21,326 bases of DNA, from the NCBI RefSeq assembly GCF_014208035.1, contig NZ_JACHMK010000002.1, forward strand, positions 1 to 21,326, written 5' to 3'. Below are positions 1 to 5,457 of this stretch, piece by piece. The notes under the pieces were generated by a model. That model had not been told where the DNA came from and ran no database searches. It saw only the letters and a program-made list of their open reading frames with translations. The position numbers were made by a program, and so were the translations under genes. This DNA comes from Schaalia hyovaginalis. Lineage in GTDB: Bacteria; Actinomycetota; Actinomycetes; Actinomycetales; Actinomycetaceae. Numbering within the stretch: position 1 is the stretch's first letter; each line of letters opens with the position of its first letter.

Positions 1-4
1 CCAA

Positions 5-16
5 AAACGATCGTTT
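5..16. promoter_or_regulatory. 12-bp perfect palindrome upstream of first operon
   Basis: A perfect palindrome AAACGATCGTTT lies about 140 bases upstream of the first gene. The region 1-158 holds no credible gene. It is otherwise purine-rich GC sequence ending in a strong ribosome binding site AAAGGAGG at 145-152, six bases before the ATG at 159. The palindrome could be an operator for the downstream nucleotidyltransferase cassette, but no regulator can be assigned. A 12-bp palindrome by chance is possible, so this is weak. Confidence 0.25.
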
Positions 17-158
17 CTGCACCGGTTGGCGGTATGTCGCGTGACCCGCGTAAGTTGGCGGCGGAAGGGCGGCCAAAACCCCCACCGAAACCGAAACCCG
101 TGATAGACCGTTTTCGGCTGAGCCGGTAGGCTGGTGGTGAGATGAAAGGAGGCAGGCC

Positions 159-491
159 ATGGCTGAGGTGACAGCGACTCGCGTGCGGTTCCGCGACGTC
201 AAGCCCTATGACGCGCCCGTGTCGCTCGACGAGCTGCGCGGACCCTATGACGGGCCCATCGACCTGCCTCACTCTGTGCGCTGGCAGGCTGATCGGCTCG
301 GTGTGGACGTGTCGAACCTGGGCTGGCGTCGTATGGCCTACCAGGCGCTGCTCGCTGAGGGGACGACCAGCGAGCAGCGCCGCTTGATGAACCGGGATCG
401 GCTCATCGAGACGTGGCCGATCCTGAACATGGACCCGCGCGTGCGCGTCTTGTGGGAGGGACGGTTCCCCCGGCTTCGGGTGGCCGTGTGA
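159..491 (+). CDS. Unknown 110-aa protein, candidate antitoxin partner of the nucleotidyltransferase
   Basis: I do not recognise a domain in this 110-aa protein. It is soluble, mixed charged, with a Pro/Asp-rich N-terminal half and a C-terminal half rich in Arg and Leu. The start is the ATG preceded by AAAGGAGG at 145-152 with ideal spacing. Its TGA stop overlaps the GTG start of the next gene by four bases (GTGA, 488-491), so the two are probably translationally coupled. By position it is the likely partner of the AbiEii-type nucleotidyltransferase, since in type IV toxin-antitoxin operons the antitoxin gene usually comes first. The classic AbiEi winged-helix antitoxin signature is not visible, so the antitoxin role is inference from context only. 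Confidence 0.75.
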   Translation: MAEVTATRVRFRDVKPYDAPVSLDELRGPYDGPIDLPHSVRWQADRLGVDVSNLGWRRMAYQALLAEGTTSEQRRLMNRDRLIETWPILNMDPRVRVLWEGRFPRLRVAV

Positions 492-1264
492 GCGGTGACC
501 AGGAGGAGCAACGGCGCATCACGCGCCTAGCCCTAGAGGCCGCCGGCGACGATGCCGGCTTCGCCCTGGCCGGCTCAGGCGCGATCCGTGAACACGGGCT
601 GATCGACCGGCCCACCGAGGACGTGGACCTGTTCACCGTCCAGCAAGCCGAAACCCGGTTCGGCACGTCGCTTGACCGGATCATCACCGCGTTGCGGGCG
701 GCCGGTTATACCGTGGAGACCCGCCGCCGCCAGGACACGTTCGCCCAGCTCACCATCGTCAGTGAGCAAGGGCGCAGTACCGACATGGATCTGGGCGTGG
801 ACTGGCGGGCTCACCCGCCCGTGCGGCTGGAGGTCGGGCCCGTGCTGGCCATCGAGGATGCGGTGGGTAACAAGGTGGGTGCCCTGTTCTCGCGGGCCGA
901 GACCCGCGACTACCTCGACGTGGACGCGATCCGGCGTTCGGGCAGGTACAGCGACAAGGAGTTGCTGAACTTGGCCCGCAAAGCTGATGCCGGCTTCGAC
1001 CTCGGGTGGTTCGCCCAGAACCTTGACAACGTGGAGCGCATCCAGCCCGAAGAGGTGCGGGTCTACGGTCTGACGGCCAGTCAGCTCGACGACGTGAAGA
1101 CGCGCACCAAGGCGTGGGCGGCGAGCATTCGCGGCCTAGCCCGGCGGGAGCGTACCCGCAGCGGCCTGCACGAGCGCATCGAGCGGGAGGTGGAACGTCG
1201 TCGAGCGGAGCGCGGCGACGACGAGTCGCACCGAGATGGCCCTGTTGGGCGGGGGAGCCGATGA
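488..1264 (+). CDS. AbiEii/AbiGii-family nucleotidyltransferase (toxin-like)
   Basis: The 258-aa product has the nucleotidyltransferase signature of the AbiEii/AbiGii family: GSGAIREHG at residues 29-37, followed by RPTEDVDLF at 41-49, which supplies the paired metal-binding aspartates D45 and D47. The family's later conserved elements are also present: a third acidic patch (D99/D101), K129 in NKVGAL, and RDYLDVDAI at 140-148. Characterised relatives such as MenT and AbiEii are toxins that transfer nucleotides, in the MenT case onto tRNA acceptor stems; target and activity here are unknown. I chose GTG 488 because it overlaps the previous stop; an ATG at 413 would sit deep inside the upstream gene. 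The C-terminus is an Arg/Glu-rich tail (LHERIEREVERRR) that resembles the relaxase tail. The gene overlaps the downstream resolvase by four bases. Confidence 0.85.
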   Translation: MSGDQEEQRRITRLALEAAGDDAGFALAGSGAIREHGLIDRPTEDVDLFTVQQAETRFGTSLDRIITALRAAGYTVETRRRQDTFAQLTIVSEQGRSTDMDLGVDWRAHPPVRLEVGPVLAIEDAVGNKVGALFSRAETRDYLDVDAIRRSGRYSDKELLNLARKADAGFDLGWFAQNLDNVERIQPEEVRVYGLTASQLDDVKTRTKAWAASIRGLARRERTRSGLHERIEREVERRRAERGDDESHRDGPVGRGSR

Positions 1265-1845
1265 CCGTCGTCGGGTACGCGCGTGTGTCCACGCGGGAGC
1301 AGAACCCGGCTGCCCAGGAGGCTGAGCTGCGCGCGGCGGGGGCCGAGCGTGTGTTCGTGGACCACGGCGAGTCCAGTCGTGCGGCGGACCGGCCGCAGTG
1401 GCTGGCGTGCCGCGACTATCTGCGTTGCGGTGACACGCTGGTGTTCAGGGCGTTGGATCGGCTGGCCGGAAGCGAGGTCATGGCCATCGAGATCGTCCAC
1501 GATCTGATCGGGCAGGGTGTGAGTATCAGGAGCTTGACGGAGCCGGCGTTGAGCATCGACACGTCGAGCCCGATGGGCCAGGCCATCGTAGGGATCATGG
1601 CCGTATTCGCTCAACTGCGCGTGGACACGATCCGGGAGAACACCCGGCGGGGCCTGGCCTACGCGCGGGCCCAGGGCAGAGTCGGCGGCCGCCCCACCGT
1701 CATGGGTCCAGAACGGACCGACGCCGCCCTGCGCATGAAAGCCGAGGGCCAGAGCAACGCGCACATCGCCACCGTGCTCGGTGTAAGCACGTCGTCGGTA
1801 CGCCGAGCCCTCGTCCGAGCCCAGAGCGCCCCTTCGTCCCGATAG
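1261..1845 (+). CDS. Small serine recombinase (resolvase/invertase family), divergent
   Basis: The 194-aa product has the standard two-part resolvase layout. An N-terminal catalytic domain begins MTVVGYARVST, with R8 and nucleophile S10, and a helix-turn-helix DNA-binding tail covers about residues 144-185. Such proteins resolve plasmid multimers or cointegrates, or invert DNA, by serine-linked strand exchange. The start ATG overlaps the previous stop (ATGA, 1261-1264). Several family landmarks are changed. After LDRL the usual arginine (gamma-delta R71) is G70. The usual ER pair in the helix E region is R120-V121. The aligned residues D34, R44 and R67 are kept. It may have altered activity or be decaying, although the frame is intact. 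A long inverted repeat lies just downstream. Confidence 0.9.
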   Translation: MTVVGYARVSTREQNPAAQEAELRAAGAERVFVDHGESSRAADRPQWLACRDYLRCGDTLVFRALDRLAGSEVMAIEIVHDLIGQGVSIRSLTEPALSIDTSSPMGQAIVGIMAVFAQLRVDTIRENTRRGLAYARAQGRVGGRPTVMGPERTDAALRMKAEGQSNAHIATVLGVSTSSVRRALVRAQSAPSSR

Positions 1846-1866
1846 CTGCCCCCTTGGTGTGTGGAG

Positions 1867-1931
1867 GGTCGCGGTCAAGGGTGCCGCTTGGCGGCATCGC
1901 GTAGCGACGCGCAGCGCCCTTGACGGCGACC
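1867..1931. repeat. Long imperfect inverted repeat downstream of resolvase gene
   Basis: Arms at 1867-1884 and 1914-1931 pair over 18 positions with one G-G mismatch and one G-U wobble. The inner part is GTCAAGGG against CCCTTGAC and the outer part GGTCGC against GCGACC. The 29-base centre contains shorter repeats (CGCTTGGCG and GCGTAGCGACGC). The element sits 22 bases after the resolvase stop and fills most of the gap to the next gene. It could be a transcription terminator (no T-run follows), a structured RNA, or the recombination (res-like) site of the resolvase. I see no three-subsite res layout. Confidence 0.6.
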
Positions 1932-2018
1932 TGGAGCGCACCATCGTGATGGCATCGGGACAAGGGTGATCCCGAAGTGGCACCATGGAGGCACCGAGAT
2001 TTGAAGGGAGGATGAGCG

Positions 2019-2243
2019 ATGGGGCTCGCGTGGTTGATGATCGCCGGCGTGATCGCCGTGCTCGCGCTCATCCTCATCATCGCGATGTACGGCCTGAGTG
2101 CGATCTTCAATCTCGTGGTGTGGTTATTCGCCGGCGCGGTTCGAATGCTTGGCTGGCTAGTTGCGGGCTTGATCCGCCTCGGGGGTTGGGTCGTCTACGG
2201 GGTGCGTCGGGTCATTGACCGAATCCGTGACGCTCGACTCTGA
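2019..2243 (+). CDS. Small hydrophobic membrane protein, 74 aa
   Basis: The product starts MGLAWLMIAG and has a clear transmembrane helix at about residues 3-29, rich in Ile, Leu and Val. A second hydrophobic and partly amphipathic stretch covers about 30-60, and the C-terminus is a basic tail (VRRVIDRIRDARL). The start is supported by GAAGGGAGG at 2001-2009. Its 3' end overlaps the convergent minus-strand gene at 2157-2492 by 87 bases. I do not recognise the family. Small membrane proteins of this kind are frequent on conjugative plasmids as entry-exclusion or accessory proteins, but nothing in the sequence fixes that role. Confidence 0.65.
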   Translation: MGLAWLMIAGVIAVLALILIIAMYGLSAIFNLVVWLFAGAVRMLGWLVAGLIRLGGWVVYGVRRVIDRIRDARL

Positions 2244-2492
2244 GCGAGGACGGGCAGGGAACGCGGTGGCACGTTCTCCCTTGGAGAGCTTGAAGACCTT
2301 GCTCGCCTCGGCGCGGGAGATATCGCCGGCAGCGATGAGGGCGGCACCGGCCGTGGCAAGCTCTGTGCTGGCCCGCCGAAGCTCATCGAGAGCCGTCTGA
2401 AAGGCGCGCAGCCGCTTCTTCTTCGCCCGCAGCTCCGCCTCGTCTTGGCGTAGCAGGTCGTCGATCAGATCGGGGTCGGACTTGGTGGCCAT
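2157..2492 (-). CDS. Unknown 111-aa coiled-coil protein, divergent from mob operon
   Basis: Read on the minus strand, the start at 2492 is decided by a strong ribosome binding site (GAAGGAGGG) eight bases or fewer upstream; a more upstream ATG at 2576 has no such site and would run through a hairpin. The protein begins MATKSDPDLIDDLLRQDEAE. It has a charged helical coiled-coil segment at about residues 10-45 and an Ala-rich segment with an HTH-like stretch (AGDISRAEASKVFKLSKGER, about 55-74). The tail is disordered, rich in Pro, Asp and Ser. It is transcribed away from the mobilisation operon across the candidate oriT region. A DNA-binding relaxosome accessory or mobilisation regulator role is plausible but unproven; I recognise no named family. 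Confidence 0.65.
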   Translation of the reverse strand: MATKSDPDLIDDLLRQDEAELRAKKKRLRAFQTALDELRRASTELATAGAALIAAGDISRAEASKVFKLSKGERATAFPARPRSESSVTDSVNDPTHPVDDPTPEADQARN

Positions 2493-2515
2493 ACGCCCTC
2501 CTTCGTCTCGGTGTA

Positions 2516-2569
2516 GGGGCCGCCGACGGTGGCCCCTAGGGTGTCCCGCGCTGCCCGCGCGGGACACCC
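2516..2569. terminator. Two adjacent hairpins (7- and 12-bp stems) between divergent genes
   Basis: GGGGCC at 2516-2521 pairs with GGCCCC at 2531-2536. Three bases later GGGTGTCCCGCG (2539-2550) pairs perfectly with CGCGGGACACCC (2558-2569) around a seven-base loop. They lie just upstream of the minus-strand gene start, so they sit in its leader. They could be 5' UTR structures, part of oriT, or a terminator for leftward-reading transcription from the mob region. No T-run is present. Confidence 0.5.
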
Positions 2570-2615
2570 TGTACAAGGATCATCGAGGACCGCCTTCGGG
2601 CGGCCCTTCCGATTT

Positions 2616-2643
2616 CGGGTCGTCCGGTTAACCGGACGACCCG
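2616..2643. repeat. 28-bp perfect palindrome
   Basis: The 28 bases from 2616 to 2643 are a perfect palindrome with no spacer, centred on GGTTAACC; each arm reads CGGGTCGTCCGGTT. It is followed on the plus strand by TTTCTCATTC. A smaller hairpin CCGCC-TTCG-GGCGG lies immediately before it at 2590-2603. A spacer-less palindrome this long could be a dimer-binding operator for the divergent promoters, a recombination or relaxosome site, or a bidirectional terminator. Confidence 0.65.
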
Positions 2644-2777
2644 TTTCTCATTCTAGCGCCATGCAGACCGTAGGTTGTAGACTGACCCTGACGGGGTAGC
2701 AAGCATAGCAACTGTTACACAGTTGCGTGGCCCCCTGGGCACTATGGGCTTCGCCCAAACCCGGTAGGAGTGGACGT
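2644..2777 (+). other. oriT: Candidate origin of transfer (oriT) upstream of mobC
   Basis: This is the only intergenic stretch next to the MobC-relaxase pair and the place where oriT usually lies for such modules. It contains a perfect hairpin GCAACTGT-TAC-ACAGTTGC at 2708-2726, preceded by short ACCC/GGGT pairing around 2685 and the repeated word AGCAAGCATAGCAA. After it comes GGGC-TTC-GCCC at 2746-2755. No known MOBP nic consensus is recognised, so the exact nick cannot be given. The call is from position plus the inverted repeats. Confidence 0.4.
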
Positions 2778-3125
2778 ATGGCTGAGCAGGGCGCGAAGCG
2801 ATCGCGAGAGGTCTTCAAGGGTTTGTGGCTCAGTGATGCTGAATGGAAGCGGGTGGAACGGCGTATGGAACTCGCAGAGGCGAGGACGTTCGCCGAGTAC
2901 GCGCGTCACGCTCTCACTGAGGGGAAGATCGTCGTGCGCCGCGTGGCGTTCGATCCGGCTCCGCTGCGCGCCGAGTTGTCGAGGATCGGCAACAACATCA
3001 ACCAGATCGCTCGGGCGGTCAACACCGATGATGCAGTGACAGTTGAGCAGATGCGTGCCACGCGGGAGCTGCTGGGACAAGTCCAACGAGCCATTGACGC
3101 CGCAACGGAAGCGGGAGCCGAGTGA
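2778..3125 (+). CDS. mobC: MobC-like relaxosome protein
   Basis: This 115-aa protein matches the MobC family. Its N-terminal part (KGLWLSDAEWKRVERRMELA) looks like a ribbon-helix-helix DNA-binding unit, and its C-terminal part carries the family hallmark LSRIGNNINQIARAVN at about residues 67-82. MobC binds oriT and helps the relaxase open the nick region. I chose the ATG at 2778, preceded by GGTAGGAGTGG; the frame extends upstream to 2727 without a good start. The stop TGA overlaps the relaxase ATG at 3125, so the two are translationally coupled, as expected for partners that act at the same site. Confidence 0.88.
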   Translation: MAEQGAKRSREVFKGLWLSDAEWKRVERRMELAEARTFAEYARHALTEGKIVVRRVAFDPAPLRAELSRIGNNINQIARAVNTDDAVTVEQMRATRELLGQVQRAIDAATEAGAE

Positions 3126-4831
3126 TGGCCATCGTGAAGATGGGACAGATCAAAACGACGCCAGCGAAGGCGCTGGCGTACATCACGCGGCCCGACGCGA
3201 CCCAGGATGGCGTGTGGATTTCGACTAATGCGGCGGTCATCGATCCGGGTGACTGGCGGGCGATCGCGCGCCAGTTCGCGGCCACGAGTGAGCGTGTCGG
3301 AGTGACGAGTCAGCGTGAGGGCAGCGTGCTCGCACACCACGTGATCCAGTCCTTCAAACCAGGGGAAAAGGTCACGGCAGAGCAGGCACACCAGCTCGGT
3401 GTGCAGCTCGCGGAGAAGATCACGGGGGGCGGGCACCAGTATGTGATCGCCACTCATCTAGACAAGGGACACATCCACAATCACATCATCTTCAACGCGA
3501 CGAACATGGAGAGCGGACGCAAGTTCCGGTGCCAGAAGGACACGATCGGAAGGATTCGGGGTCTGTCCGACGCGCTGTGTCGTGAAGCGGGACTGAGCGT
3601 GCTTCCGGTCCCGGCGCGCGCGAGTGGCCGCAGTTTCGGCGACATCTACAACGTGCTGCGCGGCCAGAGCACTAAGCAGCTGCTGCGCATCGAGATCGAC
3701 AAGGCGGCCGCGCGAGCGGGCACGTGGACGGAGTTCGAGCGCGCCCTGGAGCTGGCCGGAATCGAGACCAGGAGGCGAGGCGGCCAGAACGGCACGGTGT
3801 CGTTCCGTGAGGAGTCGATGGGCCGGCCGGTGCGTGACTGGAGACTCGGAGAGGCGTACACGGAGGAGTCGATCATGGCTCGGCTGGCCCGGTCAGCGGT
3901 CAACAGGATCAGCGTGGACGAGTCGATGATCGTGGGGGAGACGCGCCAGACGATGACAGTCCATGTGCCGGGGACTGGGCGGCGTCTGCGCATGACGGTG
4001 GCCAAGAAGCAGGTCGTGCGGCACGGGCGGAACGTGCGCATCTATCTGCCGGTCGATGATCGCCACGTGCTCGCGGACCGCAAGGGAAACCTTGCGGCCA
4101 CAGTGACGACCGGGGGGCTGTACAAGTGGTTCGCCGAGCCCGATATGAGCGGGCTCAGCAAGCAGAAGGACATGAAGACAGGCGAGGTCACGCAGGTGAG
4201 GACGTGGCATGAAGCGCTGGGCGACCTCCAAGAGTTGCAGGAGCGCGTCAACGCGAAGTCCCGATGGCTCAGCCGCACCGGCGGTGACATCGACCAGGCG
4301 CTCGTGCAGGCCACGGGCCGGCTGGCCGAGACACGCCTCGGTTTTCAGACGAAGCTCGTGGCCGCCACCGATCTGATGGCCAACGGAGACGACCGTGGCG
4401 GGAATCTGGCGGTGCTGCAAGCGGACCTGCGCATCACTGAGCGAGAAATCCACCAGTTGAAGAACGACGTGCGGGCACTGACAGCACTGACCAGAGAGGA
4501 GTCGAAGATGTCGATTGCCGACAAGATCGAGCGAGGCGTCGCGGCGCGCCGCCTCACCGAGGCGCGGAGCGCCGAGGAGACCGCTCAGCGGCAGCGATAC
4601 GCGGATCAGGCAGGAGACCGGGAGACCCCCGGCCACCTGGTGGCACGCGACGGCGAGGCGGACGCGCAGGAAGTGCGCGTGGAAGACCAGCGCCACGATC
4701 GCGATGGGGGAACCGGTCGCGACACCGGTATGACGCTGGGGGAGCGGATTGAGGCCGAGGTACAGCGCCGCCGCGAGGCACGCGGCGAGGGCCTGGCCTC
4801 GGGAGATGATCGAGGCGGAAGGAGTCGATGA
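3125..4831 (+). CDS. MOBP-type relaxase / mobilisation nuclease
   Basis: This 568-aa protein nicks oriT and stays bound to the transferred strand. The N-terminus AIVKMGQIKTTPAKALAYI carries the likely nucleophile Tyr19. Motif III is THLDKGHIHNHIIFN, with H111, D113, H116, H118 and H120 for metal binding, and is preceded by HHVIQSFKPGE at 71-81, a hallmark of this relaxase superfamily (Pfam Relaxase). The C-terminal half is helical and charged and probably contacts other relaxosome or coupling proteins. Residues from about 462 (MSIADKIERGVAARR) form a separate low-complexity tail ending in GERIEAEVQRRR, close to the end of the nucleotidyltransferase. ATG 3125 overlaps the MobC stop; GTG 3122 is an alternative. 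The next gene starts one base after its stop. Confidence 0.93.
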   Translation: MAIVKMGQIKTTPAKALAYITRPDATQDGVWISTNAAVIDPGDWRAIARQFAATSERVGVTSQREGSVLAHHVIQSFKPGEKVTAEQAHQLGVQLAEKITGGGHQYVIATHLDKGHIHNHIIFNATNMESGRKFRCQKDTIGRIRGLSDALCREAGLSVLPVPARASGRSFGDIYNVLRGQSTKQLLRIEIDKAAARAGTWTEFERALELAGIETRRRGGQNGTVSFREESMGRPVRDWRLGEAYTEESIMARLARSAVNRISVDESMIVGETRQTMTVHVPGTGRRLRMTVAKKQVVRHGRNVRIYLPVDDRHVLADRKGNLAATVTTGGLYKWFAEPDMSGLSKQKDMKTGEVTQVRTWHEALGDLQELQERVNAKSRWLSRTGGDIDQALVQATGRLAETRLGFQTKLVAATDLMANGDDRGGNLAVLQADLRITEREIHQLKNDVRALTALTREESKMSIADKIERGVAARRLTEARSAEETAQRQRYADQAGDRETPGHLVARDGEADAQEVRVEDQRHDRDGGTGRDTGMTLGERIEAEVQRRREARGEGLASGDDRGGRSR

Positions 4832-4832
4832 G

Positions 4833-5447
4833 ATGGAACTGATCGACACGGCCAGCGATGAGGCCAAGCAGGTGGCGGTGCGCACGACCGGAGCAGGCGC
4901 GCGCGCAACATTCCACGTTGCAGTCAAAGTGGTATCTGGAGGTGCGGGTGCGATTGCCCATGTGGGAGGGGGAGCAGCGGTAGCGGCGCTGCGCTCGATA
5001 CGAGACGCTGCAAAGGCCGCGTTGCATGAGCAGCGGACCACGGGGAAGATCTCGGTGCGCGATTTCGGGCGCACCATCACGGGCGCACGCGAAGTTGTGG
5101 ACATCGACGACAAGGCGGTCGCCCGCGAGCTGGAGGCCACGCTGAAGCGCTACGGGGTCACCTTCGCCATCGAGCGCGGCACGGACGGCACAAGGACGTT
5201 CCACGTCCAGGGCAAGGACGTCCAGGTGGTCGAGCACGCACTGTCCGTGGCATCCGAGCGGATCGACCAGAAGATCGCCCGCAACGCCACCCGCCGGCAC
5301 AACGCCGAGAAGATCGAGGAAGGCGTGGCCGCGAAGAAGACCGAGCGCGCACAGAAGCAGATGCGCGCCAAGGAACGCGGGCTGGAGACCCCCACCCCGA
5401 AGATCGACGACGAGGACGGGCCCAGCCGCTCGGGAGTCGCACGATAG
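4833..5447 (+). CDS. PcfB/DUF3801-family conjugation accessory protein
   Basis: The 204-aa product has an Ala/Gly-rich N-terminal region. It then carries the DUF3801 core at about residues 70-140: TTGKISVRDFG, followed by IDDKAVARELEATLKRYGVTFAIE and FHVQGKDVQVVEHAL. This matches the PcfB type, in which a helix plus a beta-sheet core is typical. PcfB-like proteins are encoded beside the VirD4/PcfC coupling protein and help bring the relaxosome to it, exactly the arrangement here. The C-terminus is highly basic (about 160-204) with AEKIEEGVAAKK. I chose ATG 4833 because GGAAGGAG lies eight bases upstream at 4817-4824 and it follows the relaxase stop at once; the open frame extends back to 4749 inside the relaxase gene. 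Confidence 0.8.
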   Translation: MELIDTASDEAKQVAVRTTGAGARATFHVAVKVVSGGAGAIAHVGGGAAVAALRSIRDAAKAALHEQRTTGKISVRDFGRTITGAREVVDIDDKAVARELEATLKRYGVTFAIERGTDGTRTFHVQGKDVQVVEHALSVASERIDQKIARNATRRHNAEKIEEGVAAKKTERAQKQMRAKERGLETPTPKIDDEDGPSRSGVAR

Positions 5448-5457
5448 GAGACCACCC

